From NCBI GenBank assembly GCA_964343195.1, contig CAYFIR010000127.1, positions 1 to 19,324 on the forward strand: a stretch of 19,324 nt of DNA, in the 5' to 3' direction. The position numbers were made by a program, and so were the translations under genes. The stretch is from CAYVAP01 sp964343195. GTDB lineage: Bacteria; Bacteroidota; Bacteroidia; J057. This document shows positions 1 to 8,115 of the stretch, piece by piece (position 1 is the first letter of the stretch; every line of letters starts with the position of its first letter). The notes under the pieces were generated by a model, which saw nothing but the letters and a program-made list of their open reading frames with translations, did not search any database and had not been told where the DNA came from.

Positions 1-165
1 TAAGAGGCTGTTTAGGTTTTGGTGTTTCGAGGCCAAACGCAGGATTTTTGGGGTCTGACAAGGAAATTTTTCGAGAAATAGCGAGCTATTTTGAGGAAAA
101 TTGACGCAGACAGGGCGCAAAAAGACCAGTTTGGGCCGATAAGGAAAAATCCGATCAGCCTCTAA
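1..165. repeat. Long imperfect palindromic intergenic element (~165 bp)
   Basis: The two halves are reverse complements of each other with mismatches, centred near position 83. Matching pairs include AGAGGCTG at 3-10 with CAGCCTCT at 156-163, GTCTG at 53-57 with CAGAC at 107-111, and AAATAGC at 76-82 with GCTATTT at 85-91. All are nearly equidistant from the same centre, so this is one nested structure rather than scattered chance matches. No convincing ORF lies inside it. It may be a non-coding mobile repeat (MITE- or REP-like) or the transcript end of a gene left of the window. The left boundary may be cut by the window edge. Confidence 0.6.
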
Positions 166-358
166 GGTTGCCTGGGATCGTTTTTTGGGGAGAATGCCGG
201 AACCTGACGACGAGCCTTTTTTGCTTCCTGGCAACTATTCCAAAATCACCAACCTTCCTACAAATTACCTCAGCTATTCCTCTTGTTGAATGTGGGCTAG
301 TAAATGTTGAATTCTGAATAGCGGGATTGCCTGTTAACATATTGTTTAGAGAAACAGA

Positions 359-3300
359 ATGGCTATTTATCTATTCGCTATGAACCATATTACTTATCAA
401 AAAAAATCCAGAATTCTAACCTGGGTCATGTTGAGTCTGATCTTCGCCCTGCCACTGAGCAGTATGGCACAGACTCGCACGATTACAGGTACAGTTCTAT
501 CCGAAGACAATGGACCGCTAATCTCGGCAGGTGTTGTCATCAAGGGAAGCAATCAGGGAGCCCTCACCGATCAGGATGGGAAGTTCTCTGTAACCGCTTC
601 TTCGAGTGACACACTGGTTGTCGCCTACCTGGGATATGAGCCCATGGAGGTAGCGGTTGGAGACCAAAGTGACATAACCGTTACCATGGTCCCTCGAGAG
701 GCTTCATTGGACGAAGTCGTCGTGGTTGGATACGGTACCATGCAAAAAAGCGACGTGGCGGGTTCCATCGTTTCGGTAAGGGGTGAAGCCCTGACCGACG
801 TAAAATCTGTCAACGTGTTTGATGGTTTGCAGGGCCGGGTGCCAGGGGTTGAGATCTCTCGCGACAATGGTCGTGCGGGCTCAGACTTTGACCTGCTGGT
901 ACGGGGACGCCGCTCCCTCAACGCAACCAACGCGCCACTCGTTCTGGTGGATGGGGTTCCTTATGGAGACAACATCGACATCAATCCCAATGACATCGCC
1001 TCTATTGAGATCCTGAAAGATGCATCTTCTACCGCCATCTACGGTTCTCGTGGTGCAAATGGAGTTGTCCTGATTACCACCAAGAAGGGACGCGAAGGCA
1101 CCTCTCAGGTTTCTTTCAACACCTACTATGGCATGGGTCAGGCTTTCCAGCGTGTTCCTGTTTACGATGCTGCCGGATATATTCAGGCAAAAATCGACGC
1201 CAACAAGGACATCTACAACTGGGATCAGGAGCCCAATCCAGTGAATGTTTTCCTGGGAGATGAACTGGACGGGTACAACAACGGGACCTACACCGACTGG
1301 CAGGACCTCGTGACTCGCCCCGGTAGCCAGCAGGACTACTTTGTTTCCTTTACTGGTGGTAACAAGCGCACTACCTACGCCACTTCTCTGAACTACTTCC
1401 GTGAAAAAGGTGTCATCGAGGCCGATGACTTTGAGCGCTATACCTACCGCCTGAACCTTGATACCAAGGTAACCGACTGGTTGAATGTAGGTACCTCTAC
1501 GGTGCTGTCATACCGTCTGCGTCAGGGACGTGGCCCACGCTACACCGACGCGGTTATCTCTTCTCCCATCGTTCCTGCATATGACAGCCTGGGCAATTAT
1601 ATCTACCAGCCCAACTTTGCCAATCCACGCAAGAGTCCTCTGGCCTGGCTGGAAGACGAGCAGGAGTCCCGTGAGACCCGCCTGTTTGCAACCGCATTTG
1701 TACAGATGCAACTGGCTGAGGGCCTGACTTTCAGGACCAATGTGAATGCCGACATCAACTTCCGTCGCTACGGTTATATGTACCCACAGAAGGTACCTAC
1801 TGAAGGATTCACTACTTCAGGAGCTTCTTTTGACATGGCCAACAGCTACCTGCTGAACAACATCCTGAACTATTCCCGCACAGTGGCTGACGTTCACCGC
1901 TTCAACGTGACCGCCGTACACGAGATGCGTTATAACCGATCCGAGAACTATACCATCTTCGGTCAGGAGCAGCAATTTGACCAGACCCTCTGGTACAACT
2001 TTGCCTCTAACCAGAACCAGCAGACCACCAGTAATCTGACTGAGAGCTCTCTGCAATCGTTCCTCGGTCGTGTGAATTATACCCTGAACAACAAGTATAT
2101 CTTCAATGTTTCAGGTCGTTACGATGGTGCTTCTCAACTTGCGGAAGGAAACAAATGGGCATTCTTCCCGGCAGCCAGCTTTGCATGGCGCCTTTCTGAG
2201 GAGAACTTCCTGCGTACCAACACAGTAGTCAATGACTTGAAGCTACGTCTGGGATACGGATCTACCGGTAACGCTGCCATTAATCCATACTCTACCGCTG
2301 CATCTCTGAACGTAGATCCCCTGTTCTATGAGTTTGGTATTCCAGGTCAAGAGGTTCCTTTCTTTGGCTATCGTCCATATGCACTGGCAAGTGACGACAT
2401 CGAGTGGGAACGCACAGCGCAGGTAAACATTGGAATTGACTTCGCCCTTTTCAATGGACGAATTGGAGGTAACCTCGACCTGTACCGCTCACAGACTACC
2501 GGTCTGCTGCTGGAAGACCAGCTTCCTCCCACCTCGGGATTTGACAATGTATTTGTAAACGCAGGTGAGACCCGGGGCTGGGGCTGGGAATACCTGATGC
2601 AAACCGTCAACATCGACCGACAAAACTTCACCTGGAGAACCAATTTCTCCTTCTTTGGTAGCCGCGATGAGATTGTAGCACTGGCATCCGGCCAGACTGA
2701 GAATGAAGCCAATGGCTGGTTTGTAGGCCAACCCATCGCCGTGCACTATAACTTTGAAAAAATAGGTATCTGGCAGTTTGCTGACACCGTTGGGGAAGAG
2801 CCTGCCTACTTCACCGCACCTGGAGAGATCCGTGTACGCGACCAGGATGGCAATGACACCATCGACTTTGACGACCGCATCGTACTGGGTACCCCGCAGG
2901 CCAAGTGGAGCGGTAGCCTGATCAACACCTTTACCTTCTACGACTTTGACCTGACAGTCAACATCTACGCAGTCTGGGGCCCCATGCTCAACGCAGGTGC
3001 ATATGCATACGACCCACGGATGTACGACAACATGACAGCGGTTGATTACTGGACACCAGAGAATCCAACCAATGCCTATCCACGCTACGATGCTGCCAGG
3101 GCAGAGCTTCCGTTTGAGGGGACACTCAGGTATGTTGATGGTTCGTTTGTCAAGGTGAAAAACATTACCCTTGGGTATAACCTGTCCAACCGCCTGATGG
3201 CCCGAACCAGCTTCAATTCGTTCAGGCTGTATGCATCAGCCCGGAACCCATTCATCCTGTACAGCAACCTGTATGAGGGTCTGGATCCTGAGCGAAAAGG

Positions 3301-3361
3301 GAGCATCTCCTATCCATTGGCACGTATGTTCATGATTGGTGCTGACATTACCCTCGACTAA
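359..3361 (+). CDS. SusC-like TonB-dependent outer-membrane transporter
   Basis: This is a SusC/RagA family transporter, which imports glycan oligosaccharides across the outer membrane using TonB energy with a SusD partner as lid. Residues 16-38 form a signal peptide ending in SSMAQ. Residues 40-110 are a carboxypeptidase-regulatory-like domain (TITGTVLSEDNGPLISAGVV). A DEVVVVGYGT segment at 118-127 starts the plug domain, which continues through LVLVDGVPYGDN and STAIYGSRGANGVVLITT to about residue 245. The remainder is a beta-barrel rich in aromatic and polar alternation. The 1000 aa length is normal for SusC. An in-frame ATG at 380 (MNHITYQKK) gives a tidier signal peptide and may be the true start. 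susD follows 29 bp downstream. The substrate is inferred from neighbours to be a pectic or rhamnogalacturonan oligosaccharide; the sequence alone does not prove it. Confidence 0.95.
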   Translation: MAIYLFAMNHITYQKKSRILTWVMLSLIFALPLSSMAQTRTITGTVLSEDNGPLISAGVVIKGSNQGALTDQDGKFSVTASSSDTLVVAYLGYEPMEVAVGDQSDITVTMVPREASLDEVVVVGYGTMQKSDVAGSIVSVRGEALTDVKSVNVFDGLQGRVPGVEISRDNGRAGSDFDLLVRGRRSLNATNAPLVLVDGVPYGDNIDINPNDIASIEILKDASSTAIYGSRGANGVVLITTKKGREGTSQVSFNTYYGMGQAFQRVPVYDAAGYIQAKIDANKDIYNWDQEPNPVNVFLGDELDGYNNGTYTDWQDLVTRPGSQQDYFVSFTGGNKRTTYATSLNYFREKGVIEADDFERYTYRLNLDTKVTDWLNVGTSTVLSYRLRQGRGPRYTDAVISSPIVPAYDSLGNYIYQPNFANPRKSPLAWLEDEQESRETRLFATAFVQMQLAEGLTFRTNVNADINFRRYGYMYPQKVPTEGFTTSGASFDMANSYLLNNILNYSRTVADVHRFNVTAVHEMRYNRSENYTIFGQEQQFDQTLWYNFASNQNQQTTSNLTESSLQSFLGRVNYTLNNKYIFNVSGRYDGASQLAEGNKWAFFPAASFAWRLSEENFLRTNTVVNDLKLRLGYGSTGNAAINPYSTAASLNVDPLFYEFGIPGQEVPFFGYRPYALASDDIEWERTAQVNIGIDFALFNGRIGGNLDLYRSQTTGLLLEDQLPPTSGFDNVFVNAGETRGWGWEYLMQTVNIDRQNFTWRTNFSFFGSRDEIVALASGQTENEANGWFVGQPIAVHYNFEKIGIWQFADTVGEEPAYFTAPGEIRVRDQDGNDTIDFDDRIVLGTPQAKWSGSLINTFTFYDFDLTVNIYAVWGPMLNAGAYAYDPRMYDNMTAVDYWTPENPTNAYPRYDAARAELPFEGTLRYVDGSFVKVKNITLGYNLSNRLMARTSFNSFRLYASARNPFILYSNLYEGLDPERKGSISYPLARMFMIGADITLD

Positions 3362-3390
3362 TTACCCCCTCAATTCAAAAGACGAATATC

Positions 3391-5187
3391 ATGCAACGAT
3401 ATATAATTGGAATCTTAATCGCCGTGCTGATGAGTATGTCAGCATGCAAAAGCTTCCTTGAAGAGGAGTACCTCAGTGGGATCAACTCTTCAAGCATCGA
3501 CGACTCACCAGAAGCATTTGAAACGCTGGTCAACTCTGCCTACGTCACCCTCCGTGCCTGGTATGGCAAGGAGAATGCCTGGGACCTGACCATCGCTGGT
3601 ACAGACCTTTATACTTATGGTCTTGACAACCGTTCCACTGGCTTTACCCTGTATAATGCATTTACGAATGCGGAGGAGCAGGAACGTGTGGGAGCCATGT
3701 GGCGAGAGCTTTACAAAGGCTTGAATACCACCAACCTGATCCTGGCTCGCATTGATGATGTACCTTACGATGATCCTGAGCTTCGTGAGATTCGCAAAGG
3801 CGAAGTGAAATTTCTCCGTGCCCACTATCTGTGGCTGATCACCGAGATCTGGGGAGATGTACACTTCACTACAGAACCCACAGAGGTCGCCCAGCGTGAT
3901 GCCAACCGTACACCACAGGCTCAGTTTTACGAGCAGATCTTCACCGACCTTCGTGACGCACGCTCGGTCCTTCCAGAGGAATGGGATGACAGCAACTATG
4001 GCCGTCCTACCCGTCCCGCCAGTGAGGCCATGATGGCTCGTTGCCACCTCTATCGCGAGAACTATGACAGTGCAGCCTATTACTCTGAGCGAGTGATCGA
4101 GAACTATGACTTTGAGCTGATTGACGACTGGTCAGAACTGGTAGGTCTTCATAACATCAAAAACGAGGAGGTAATCTGGGCAGTCAATTACTCAGACGAC
4201 CTGCAGTACATGCGCTCTGGTCTGACAGATCCAAATGGAGGAGAGTATGGTGGAGCTGGCCTGATCCAGCGCATGGGTGGCAATCAGGGCCACGTGATGT
4301 TTGAAGTTCGCTATGAGAATATGGGCTGGGGAATGGTCCGTGATGTGTACAACGGACGTGGATTCCAGCGCTGGATGCCTACCAAGTTTTTCATTGACCT
4401 GTACGACGAAGAGGTGGACGAGCGATTCTGGGGATCATTCAAAAATACCTGGATTTCTAATAGCCAAACCGCAATTCCACGCTGGCGAAGCACCACCTAC
4501 TACATTGACGGGGTGGAGCAGACCCTTCCAGACTCGCTGCTTAGAACCTACTTCTTTGAAGTGGGAGATACCGCGATCTATTTCTCTAAAACTCCAGTTC
4601 CTGAGTCTGAAAAAGCGCGTCTGACTCCTGATGACATCCGTGCGTTCCACCCAACCAAGGGATATGCCATCGTTGACATCAACGACATGTACCTCCCTGA
4701 TGGTTCACCCAACGACGCGATCATCAACCGTCAGTTTTACTTCCCGATCACCAAGCGCTACGAAGACTCCACTCGTCTGGACCTGACTATTTCAGGAACA
4801 GACCGCGATCCCTGGGTCTTCCGTATCTCCGAGATGTACCTGATCGCTGCTGAGGCAGAAATGGAGCTGGGTAATACTGGCGCTGCTGTTGACTTCATGA
4901 ACACCCTACGTGAGACTCGTTCCGTGGAAGGCCGTGAAGCTGACATGCGCATTGAAGGTAGCGATTTGGACATCGACTTTATCCTGGATGAGCGTGCCCG
5001 TGAGCTGGCAACCGAGTATCAGCGTTTCTTTGACCTGAAGCGTACCGATAAACTGGTGGAACGTGTACGGGCTCACAACCCGGATGCCGCACCCAATATT
5101 CAGCCATATCACGCACTGCGCTTCATCCCTCAGAACCAGATTGATGCTATGACTAATAGCGAGGGATACCAGAACCCGGGATACTAA
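3391..5187 (+). CDS. SusD/RagB-like nutrient-binding outer-membrane lipoprotein
   Basis: SusD-family proteins sit on the cell surface, bind glycan and cap the SusC barrel. The N-terminus is a lipoprotein signal peptide with lipobox SMSAC, lipid-bearing cysteine at residue 19. An alpha-helical TPR-type scaffold follows. Family-typical features are the early FLEEEYLSGI segment, a central EVIWAVNYSDD segment, and a C-terminal RisEMYLIAAEAEMELGNTGAAVDFMN helix pair with LDERARELATEYQRFFDLKRT. The protein ends with a RFIPQNQID motif close to the C-terminus, as is usual for complete SusD proteins. The 598 aa length is within the family range. It is co-transcribed with susC (29-bp gap), and a strong terminator follows directly. 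Confidence 0.95.
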   Translation: MQRYIIGILIAVLMSMSACKSFLEEEYLSGINSSSIDDSPEAFETLVNSAYVTLRAWYGKENAWDLTIAGTDLYTYGLDNRSTGFTLYNAFTNAEEQERVGAMWRELYKGLNTTNLILARIDDVPYDDPELREIRKGEVKFLRAHYLWLITEIWGDVHFTTEPTEVAQRDANRTPQAQFYEQIFTDLRDARSVLPEEWDDSNYGRPTRPASEAMMARCHLYRENYDSAAYYSERVIENYDFELIDDWSELVGLHNIKNEEVIWAVNYSDDLQYMRSGLTDPNGGEYGGAGLIQRMGGNQGHVMFEVRYENMGWGMVRDVYNGRGFQRWMPTKFFIDLYDEEVDERFWGSFKNTWISNSQTAIPRWRSTTYYIDGVEQTLPDSLLRTYFFEVGDTAIYFSKTPVPESEKARLTPDDIRAFHPTKGYAIVDINDMYLPDGSPNDAIINRQFYFPITKRYEDSTRLDLTISGTDRDPWVFRISEMYLIAAEAEMELGNTGAAVDFMNTLRETRSVEGREADMRIEGSDLDIDFILDERARELATEYQRFFDLKRTDKLVERVRAHNPDAAPNIQPYHALRFIPQNQIDAMTNSEGYQNPGY

Positions 5188-5213
5188 TATCCAGACTGCT
5201 TGAGCACCTAATA

Positions 5214-5270
5214 CCCAGGTCAGGTATCCAGTTACCTGCTAAAGGTTTGGAAACCTGGCCTGGGATTTTT
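5214..5270 (+). terminator. Rho-independent terminator after the susCD pair
   Basis: CCCAGGTCAGGT at 5214-5225 pairs with ACCTGGCCTGGG at 5253-5264 (11 of 12 positions), followed by ATTTTT. A small alternative hairpin, GGTTT-GG-AAACC at 5244-5255, overlaps the right arm. It separates susCD from the glycoside hydrolase downstream, so that gene may have its own promoter or depend on read-through. Confidence 0.75.
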
Positions 5271-5379
5271 GACTTGAGCTCGGCGTTTCCTGATTTCCCA
5301 ATCTAATGGAATTCCCAATTGTTGAATTCAGGCAACCGCCCCTACTGAACAATCCTCGCCCACGTCAATTGAAGCTTTA

Positions 5380-6642
5380 ATGTTAAAAGATATTACTACA
5401 CACCGCATTGGCCTGTTCCTTTTGTTGCTCTTCTCGCTGGGCATGACGAGTTGTCTTTTCCAAACCAAAGGGTCCTCCAGAACCCAGGATACCGAAGAGA
5501 TCGTTACGGTCCCCACTGATGCTCCGTGGTCAGAAAAAATGGCTCTCTCCATCATGCACCGGAATCCTGAAGCCTGGATGACAGACTTTCGCACCACCCC
5601 GCGATGGTCCTATACCCATGGACTGATCATGATGTCCATGCAACGCCTTTGGCAGCAGAGCAGTGACGAAAAATACTGGGAATATGCCAAGTCATATGCA
5701 GATACCATGATCGATGATCATGGAGCAATCAAAAACTACGACATAACCGATTTCAACATTGACCACATAAACTCCGGGAAAATCCTATTTCTCCTGTATG
5801 AGCGATCCGGAGATGTCCGCTACCGAAAAGCCATAGAAACCCTGCGTACACAGTTACGCTGGCAGCCGAGAACCACCGATGGAGGATTCTGGCACAAGAG
5901 ACGCTACCCGTGGCAAATGTGGCTGGATGGCCTGTACATGGGTTCTCCATTTCTCGCAGAGTATGCTTCCCGTTTTGATGACCCCGAGGCCTTTGACGAT
6001 GTTACCCATCAACTGATCATCATGGAAGAACACGCCCGTGATGAAGAAACCGGACTTTTGTTCCACGGCTGGGACGAAAGCGGTCTGCAACGGTGGTCAG
6101 ACATGGAGACAGGACTGTCCCCCAATATCTGGGGAAGGGCCATGGGATGGTATGCCATGGCGCTGGTAGATGACCTTGACCACCTGCCTGAGACCCACCC
6201 GGATCGGGACAGGGTAATAGCCATTTTTGAACGCCTTGCCGAGGCCATTATCCCCTACCAGAGCGAAAATGGCCTTTGGTACCAGGTGGTCAACATGCCT
6301 GAAAAGGAAGGCAACTATGAAGAAGCTACCGTTTCCTGTATGTTTGCCTATGCCCTGGCGCGCGGGGTGAACCAGGGATACCTGGGCAAGAAACACCTTG
6401 AGACAGCCAAAAAAGCCTATCAGGGAATTCTAGATCACCTCATCACCACCGAATCTAATGGAGTTATCAGCCTGGAGAAATGCTGCGCCGTGGCGGGGCT
6501 TGGAGGTAATCCTTTCCGGGATGGGTCATATGACTACTATGTCAATGAAGAAGTAAGAGCCAACGATGCCAAGGGCACCGGGCCATTTATTCTGGCCAGC
6601 CTGGAATTTGAAAAAACCGGACTCACTTTTGAGAAAAAGTGA
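5380..6642 (+). CDS. GH105 unsaturated rhamnogalacturonyl/galacturonyl hydrolase, lipoprotein
   Basis: GH88/GH105 enzymes (YteR/RhiN type) hydrolyse the unsaturated uronic acid that a polysaccharide lyase leaves at the non-reducing end of pectic oligosaccharides, using a hydration mechanism. Residues 1-25 form a lipoprotein signal (GMTSC, cysteine 25), so the enzyme is probably membrane-anchored in the periplasm or on the cell surface. The rest is an (alpha/alpha)6-barrel. FNIDHINSGK carries Asp128, and MWLDGLYMGSP carries Asp183, the residue matching YteR's catalytic Asp. The C-terminal segment has CAVAGLGGNPFRDGSYDYY and a KGTGPFILASLE ending, typical of Bacteroidota GH105. The 420 aa length is normal. 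It lies after the susCD terminator and before the galacturonate operon. Rhamnogalacturonan specificity is inferred; GH88-type uronyl specificity is the alternative. Confidence 0.92.
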   Translation: MLKDITTHRIGLFLLLLFSLGMTSCLFQTKGSSRTQDTEEIVTVPTDAPWSEKMALSIMHRNPEAWMTDFRTTPRWSYTHGLIMMSMQRLWQQSSDEKYWEYAKSYADTMIDDHGAIKNYDITDFNIDHINSGKILFLLYERSGDVRYRKAIETLRTQLRWQPRTTDGGFWHKRRYPWQMWLDGLYMGSPFLAEYASRFDDPEAFDDVTHQLIIMEEHARDEETGLLFHGWDESGLQRWSDMETGLSPNIWGRAMGWYAMALVDDLDHLPETHPDRDRVIAIFERLAEAIIPYQSENGLWYQVVNMPEKEGNYEEATVSCMFAYALARGVNQGYLGKKHLETAKKAYQGILDHLITTESNGVISLEKCCAVAGLGGNPFRDGSYDYYVNEEVRANDAKGTGPFILASLEFEKTGLTFEKK

Positions 6643-6653
6643 TAACTTCTTTC

Positions 6654-6698
6654 GCTGGGCACAGTGTTTGAGGAAATTATTCTGTGCCCAGCACTTTT
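6654..6698 (+). terminator. Terminator-like hairpin after GH105
   Basis: GCTGGGCACAG at 6654-6664 and CTGTGCCCAGC at 6682-6692 form a perfect 11-bp stem with a 17-nt loop. Only a short T-run (ACTTTTC) follows, so termination may be partial. It lies 11 bp after the GH105 stop codon. Confidence 0.65.
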
Positions 6699-6850
6699 CG
6701 CTCTTTGAAAGGACTTCCTTCCTGCTACTTTTCCCTCTCGCTCAACATCAAATCCTCTTTTTCTCCCTACCTCCTGGAGGATTTCTTCTCCCCTTGCTTC
6801 TCATTTTTTCCGGTGAATACCATTAAAACCGATGCTTGGCGAACAGTTTA
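6699..6850. other. Pyrimidine-rich non-coding spacer
   Basis: This is the non-coding stretch between the GH105 terminator hairpin and the operator/promoter of the uronate operon. About 6716-6812 is strongly pyrimidine-rich on the plus strand, with runs such as CCTCTTTTTCTCCC, and has a small palindrome CCTCC-T-GGAGG around 6772-6782. Open frames crossing it have no recognisable protein features. I see no RNA gene here. Confidence 0.4.
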
Positions 6851-6864
6851 TGCAAACGTTTGCA
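6851..6864. promoter_or_regulatory. LacI/GalR-type operator (perfect 14-bp palindrome)
   Basis: TGCAAACGTTTGCA is a perfect inverted repeat with a central CG, the hallmark of LacI/GalR-family operators (compare PurR- and CcpA-type sites). It lies about 100 bp upstream of kdgK and overlaps the predicted -33 element. LacI-family repressors such as KdgR, UxuR and ExuR control uronate genes in other bacteria. Control of this operon by such a repressor is inferred. The regulator gene is not in this window. Confidence 0.7.
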
Positions 6865-6890
6865 AAAGTCCGGGAAGTAACCGACATTTG
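6859..6890 (+). promoter_or_regulatory. Candidate Bacteroidota-type promoter of the uronate operon
   Basis: TTTG at 6859-6862 and GACATTTG at 6883-6890 are 20 nt apart. This matches the Bacteroidota primary-sigma pattern (-33 TTTG, -7 TAnnTTTG) except for the first base of the -7 box. The -33 box falls inside the LacI-type palindrome, which would let a bound repressor block RNA polymerase. The predicted leader before kdgK is about 65 nt. Confidence 0.45.
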
Positions 6891-6961
6891 AGACATTAAC
6901 CGATTTTGATGAGGAGCTGTCGCGTGGTGCGGCAACATCCTACACTCACAAAACTCACCAC

Positions 6962-7999
6962 ATGAAAAAGATCGTAACCTTCGGAGAAATCATGCTTCGC
7001 CTCTCCCCTGCGGGCAAGCGTCGCTTTATTCAAGCGGATCAATTTGATGTGATTTATGGTGGGGGCGAATCCAACGTCGCCGCCTCACTGGCCAACTATG
7101 GCCTGGAAACAGAATTTGTAACCCGTCTGCCAAAGAATGACATTGGGGAATGCGCACTCGCCAACCTCCGCAAGTTTGGAGTCGGTACTGAGCACATTGC
7201 CTGGGGCGGAGATCGCCTCGGTATCTACTTCCTGGAGCACGGAGCCGTATCCCGTGGCAGTAAAGTAGTATATGACCGTGCCCACTCTTCTCTCGCTGAG
7301 ATCGAGCCCGGTATGATCGACTGGGACAAGGCATTTGAAGGAGCTGGCTGGTTCCACTGGACCGGTATTACTCCCGCTATTTCTCAGGGAGCTGCCGACG
7401 CCTGCCTGGAAGCCATCAAGATCGCCAACGAAAAAGGCATCACCGTATCAACCGACCTTAACTACCGCAAAAACCTCTGGAAATACGGCAAGAAAGCCGG
7501 TGAGGTGATGGAAGAAATGGTACAGGGGTGTGATGTGATCCTGGGAAATGAGGAGGATGCCGAGAAGGTATTTGACATTCACCCGGAAGGAGTTGACGTA
7601 ACCCAGGGAGATACCATGAACCCCGCCGCCTACGAATCTGTAGGAAGGCAGCTCATGGAGCGGTTCCCTCGTGCCAAGAAGGTGATCATCACCCTGCGCG
7701 GTTCCATCAGCGCCTCTCACAACACCTGGTCTGGCGTCCTTTGGGATGGCAAAGAGCTTTTCATGGCCCCTACGTATCAGATCACCCACATCGTAGACCG
7801 TGTAGGAGGTGGAGACAGCTTCATGGGAGGTCTCGTTTACGGCCTGATGACCTGGCCAGAAGACGATCAGAAAGCCCTCAACTTCGCGGTAGCAGCCAGC
7901 TGCCTGAAGCACACCATCTTTGGTGACTTCAACCTGGTTACCGTCGATGAAGTCGAGAAGCTCATGAGCGGCGACGCCAGCGGGCGTGTTTCAAGATAG
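6962..7999 (+). CDS. kdgK: 2-keto-3-deoxygluconate kinase (PfkB family)
   Basis: This PfkB/ribokinase-family cytoplasmic kinase should phosphorylate 2-keto-3-deoxygluconate (KDG) to KDPG. The N-terminal substrate-binding signature is IYGGGESNVAASLANYG (residues 31-47). The C-terminal PfkB signature is DRVGGGDSFMGGLVYG, with catalytic base Asp285 in GGGDS. The 345 aa length fits KdgK. The KDG assignment rests mainly on context: the following genes encode the upstream steps of galacturonate breakdown and the aldolase that uses KDPG. The start ATGAAAAAG gives the usual first beta strand (KKIVTFGEIMLRL). It is first in the run, 98 bp after a LacI-type operator. A generic sugar kinase is possible but less likely. 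Confidence 0.9.
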   Translation: MKKIVTFGEIMLRLSPAGKRRFIQADQFDVIYGGGESNVAASLANYGLETEFVTRLPKNDIGECALANLRKFGVGTEHIAWGGDRLGIYFLEHGAVSRGSKVVYDRAHSSLAEIEPGMIDWDKAFEGAGWFHWTGITPAISQGAADACLEAIKIANEKGITVSTDLNYRKNLWKYGKKAGEVMEEMVQGCDVILGNEEDAEKVFDIHPEGVDVTQGDTMNPAAYESVGRQLMERFPRAKKVIITLRGSISASHNTWSGVLWDGKELFMAPTYQITHIVDRVGGGDSFMGGLVYGLMTWPEDDQKALNFAVAASCLKHTIFGDFNLVTVDEVEKLMSGDASGRVSR

Positions 8000-8008
8000 T
8001 TTTTGAAT

Positions 8009-8112
8009 AAGTTCGTAGTTCGAAGTTCGTGGTTTTCTTGACTACGACGGAACTACGAACTTTTCCTTCATTTAGTCCCCAACTCAGAACTACGAACCTC
8101 GAACCCAGAACT
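8009..8112. repeat. Degenerate TTCG-word inverted repeat in the kdgK-uxaC gap
   Basis: Most of the gap is made of variants of the words AAGTTCG and TAGTTCG. AAGTTCGTAGTTC at 8009-8021 is exactly complementary to GAACTACGAACTT at 8050-8062 (13-bp stem, 28-nt loop). A third copy, GAACTACGAACCTCGAAC, starts at 8087. Related words recur at 11983-12012 between uxaA and uxaB. In the operon mRNA this would fold into a hairpin. There is no U-tract, so a transcript-stability or inert repeat role is more likely than termination. Confidence 0.65.
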
Positions 8113-8115
8113 ATT

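Noticed and set aside
155..340. 61-codon minus-strand open frame before susC
   Set aside because: It partly overlaps the palindromic element, has no recognisable features, and lies where susC control DNA is expected.
5214..5270. Riboswitch or attenuator before GH105
   Set aside because: The hairpin with alternative inner stem and T-run is explained by a plain terminator after susD; no known aptamer pattern was recognised.
6566..6899. Short plus-strand open frames across the 6643-6961 gap
   Set aside because: They overlap the GH105 end, the terminator hairpin, the pyrimidine tract and the operator, and show no protein features.
8029..8115. N-terminal extension of UxaC from an upstream in-frame ATG
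   Set aside because: The extra 29 codons translate the TTCG repeat (TTELRTFPSF...). The ATG at 8116 gives the normal UxaC length and N-terminus.
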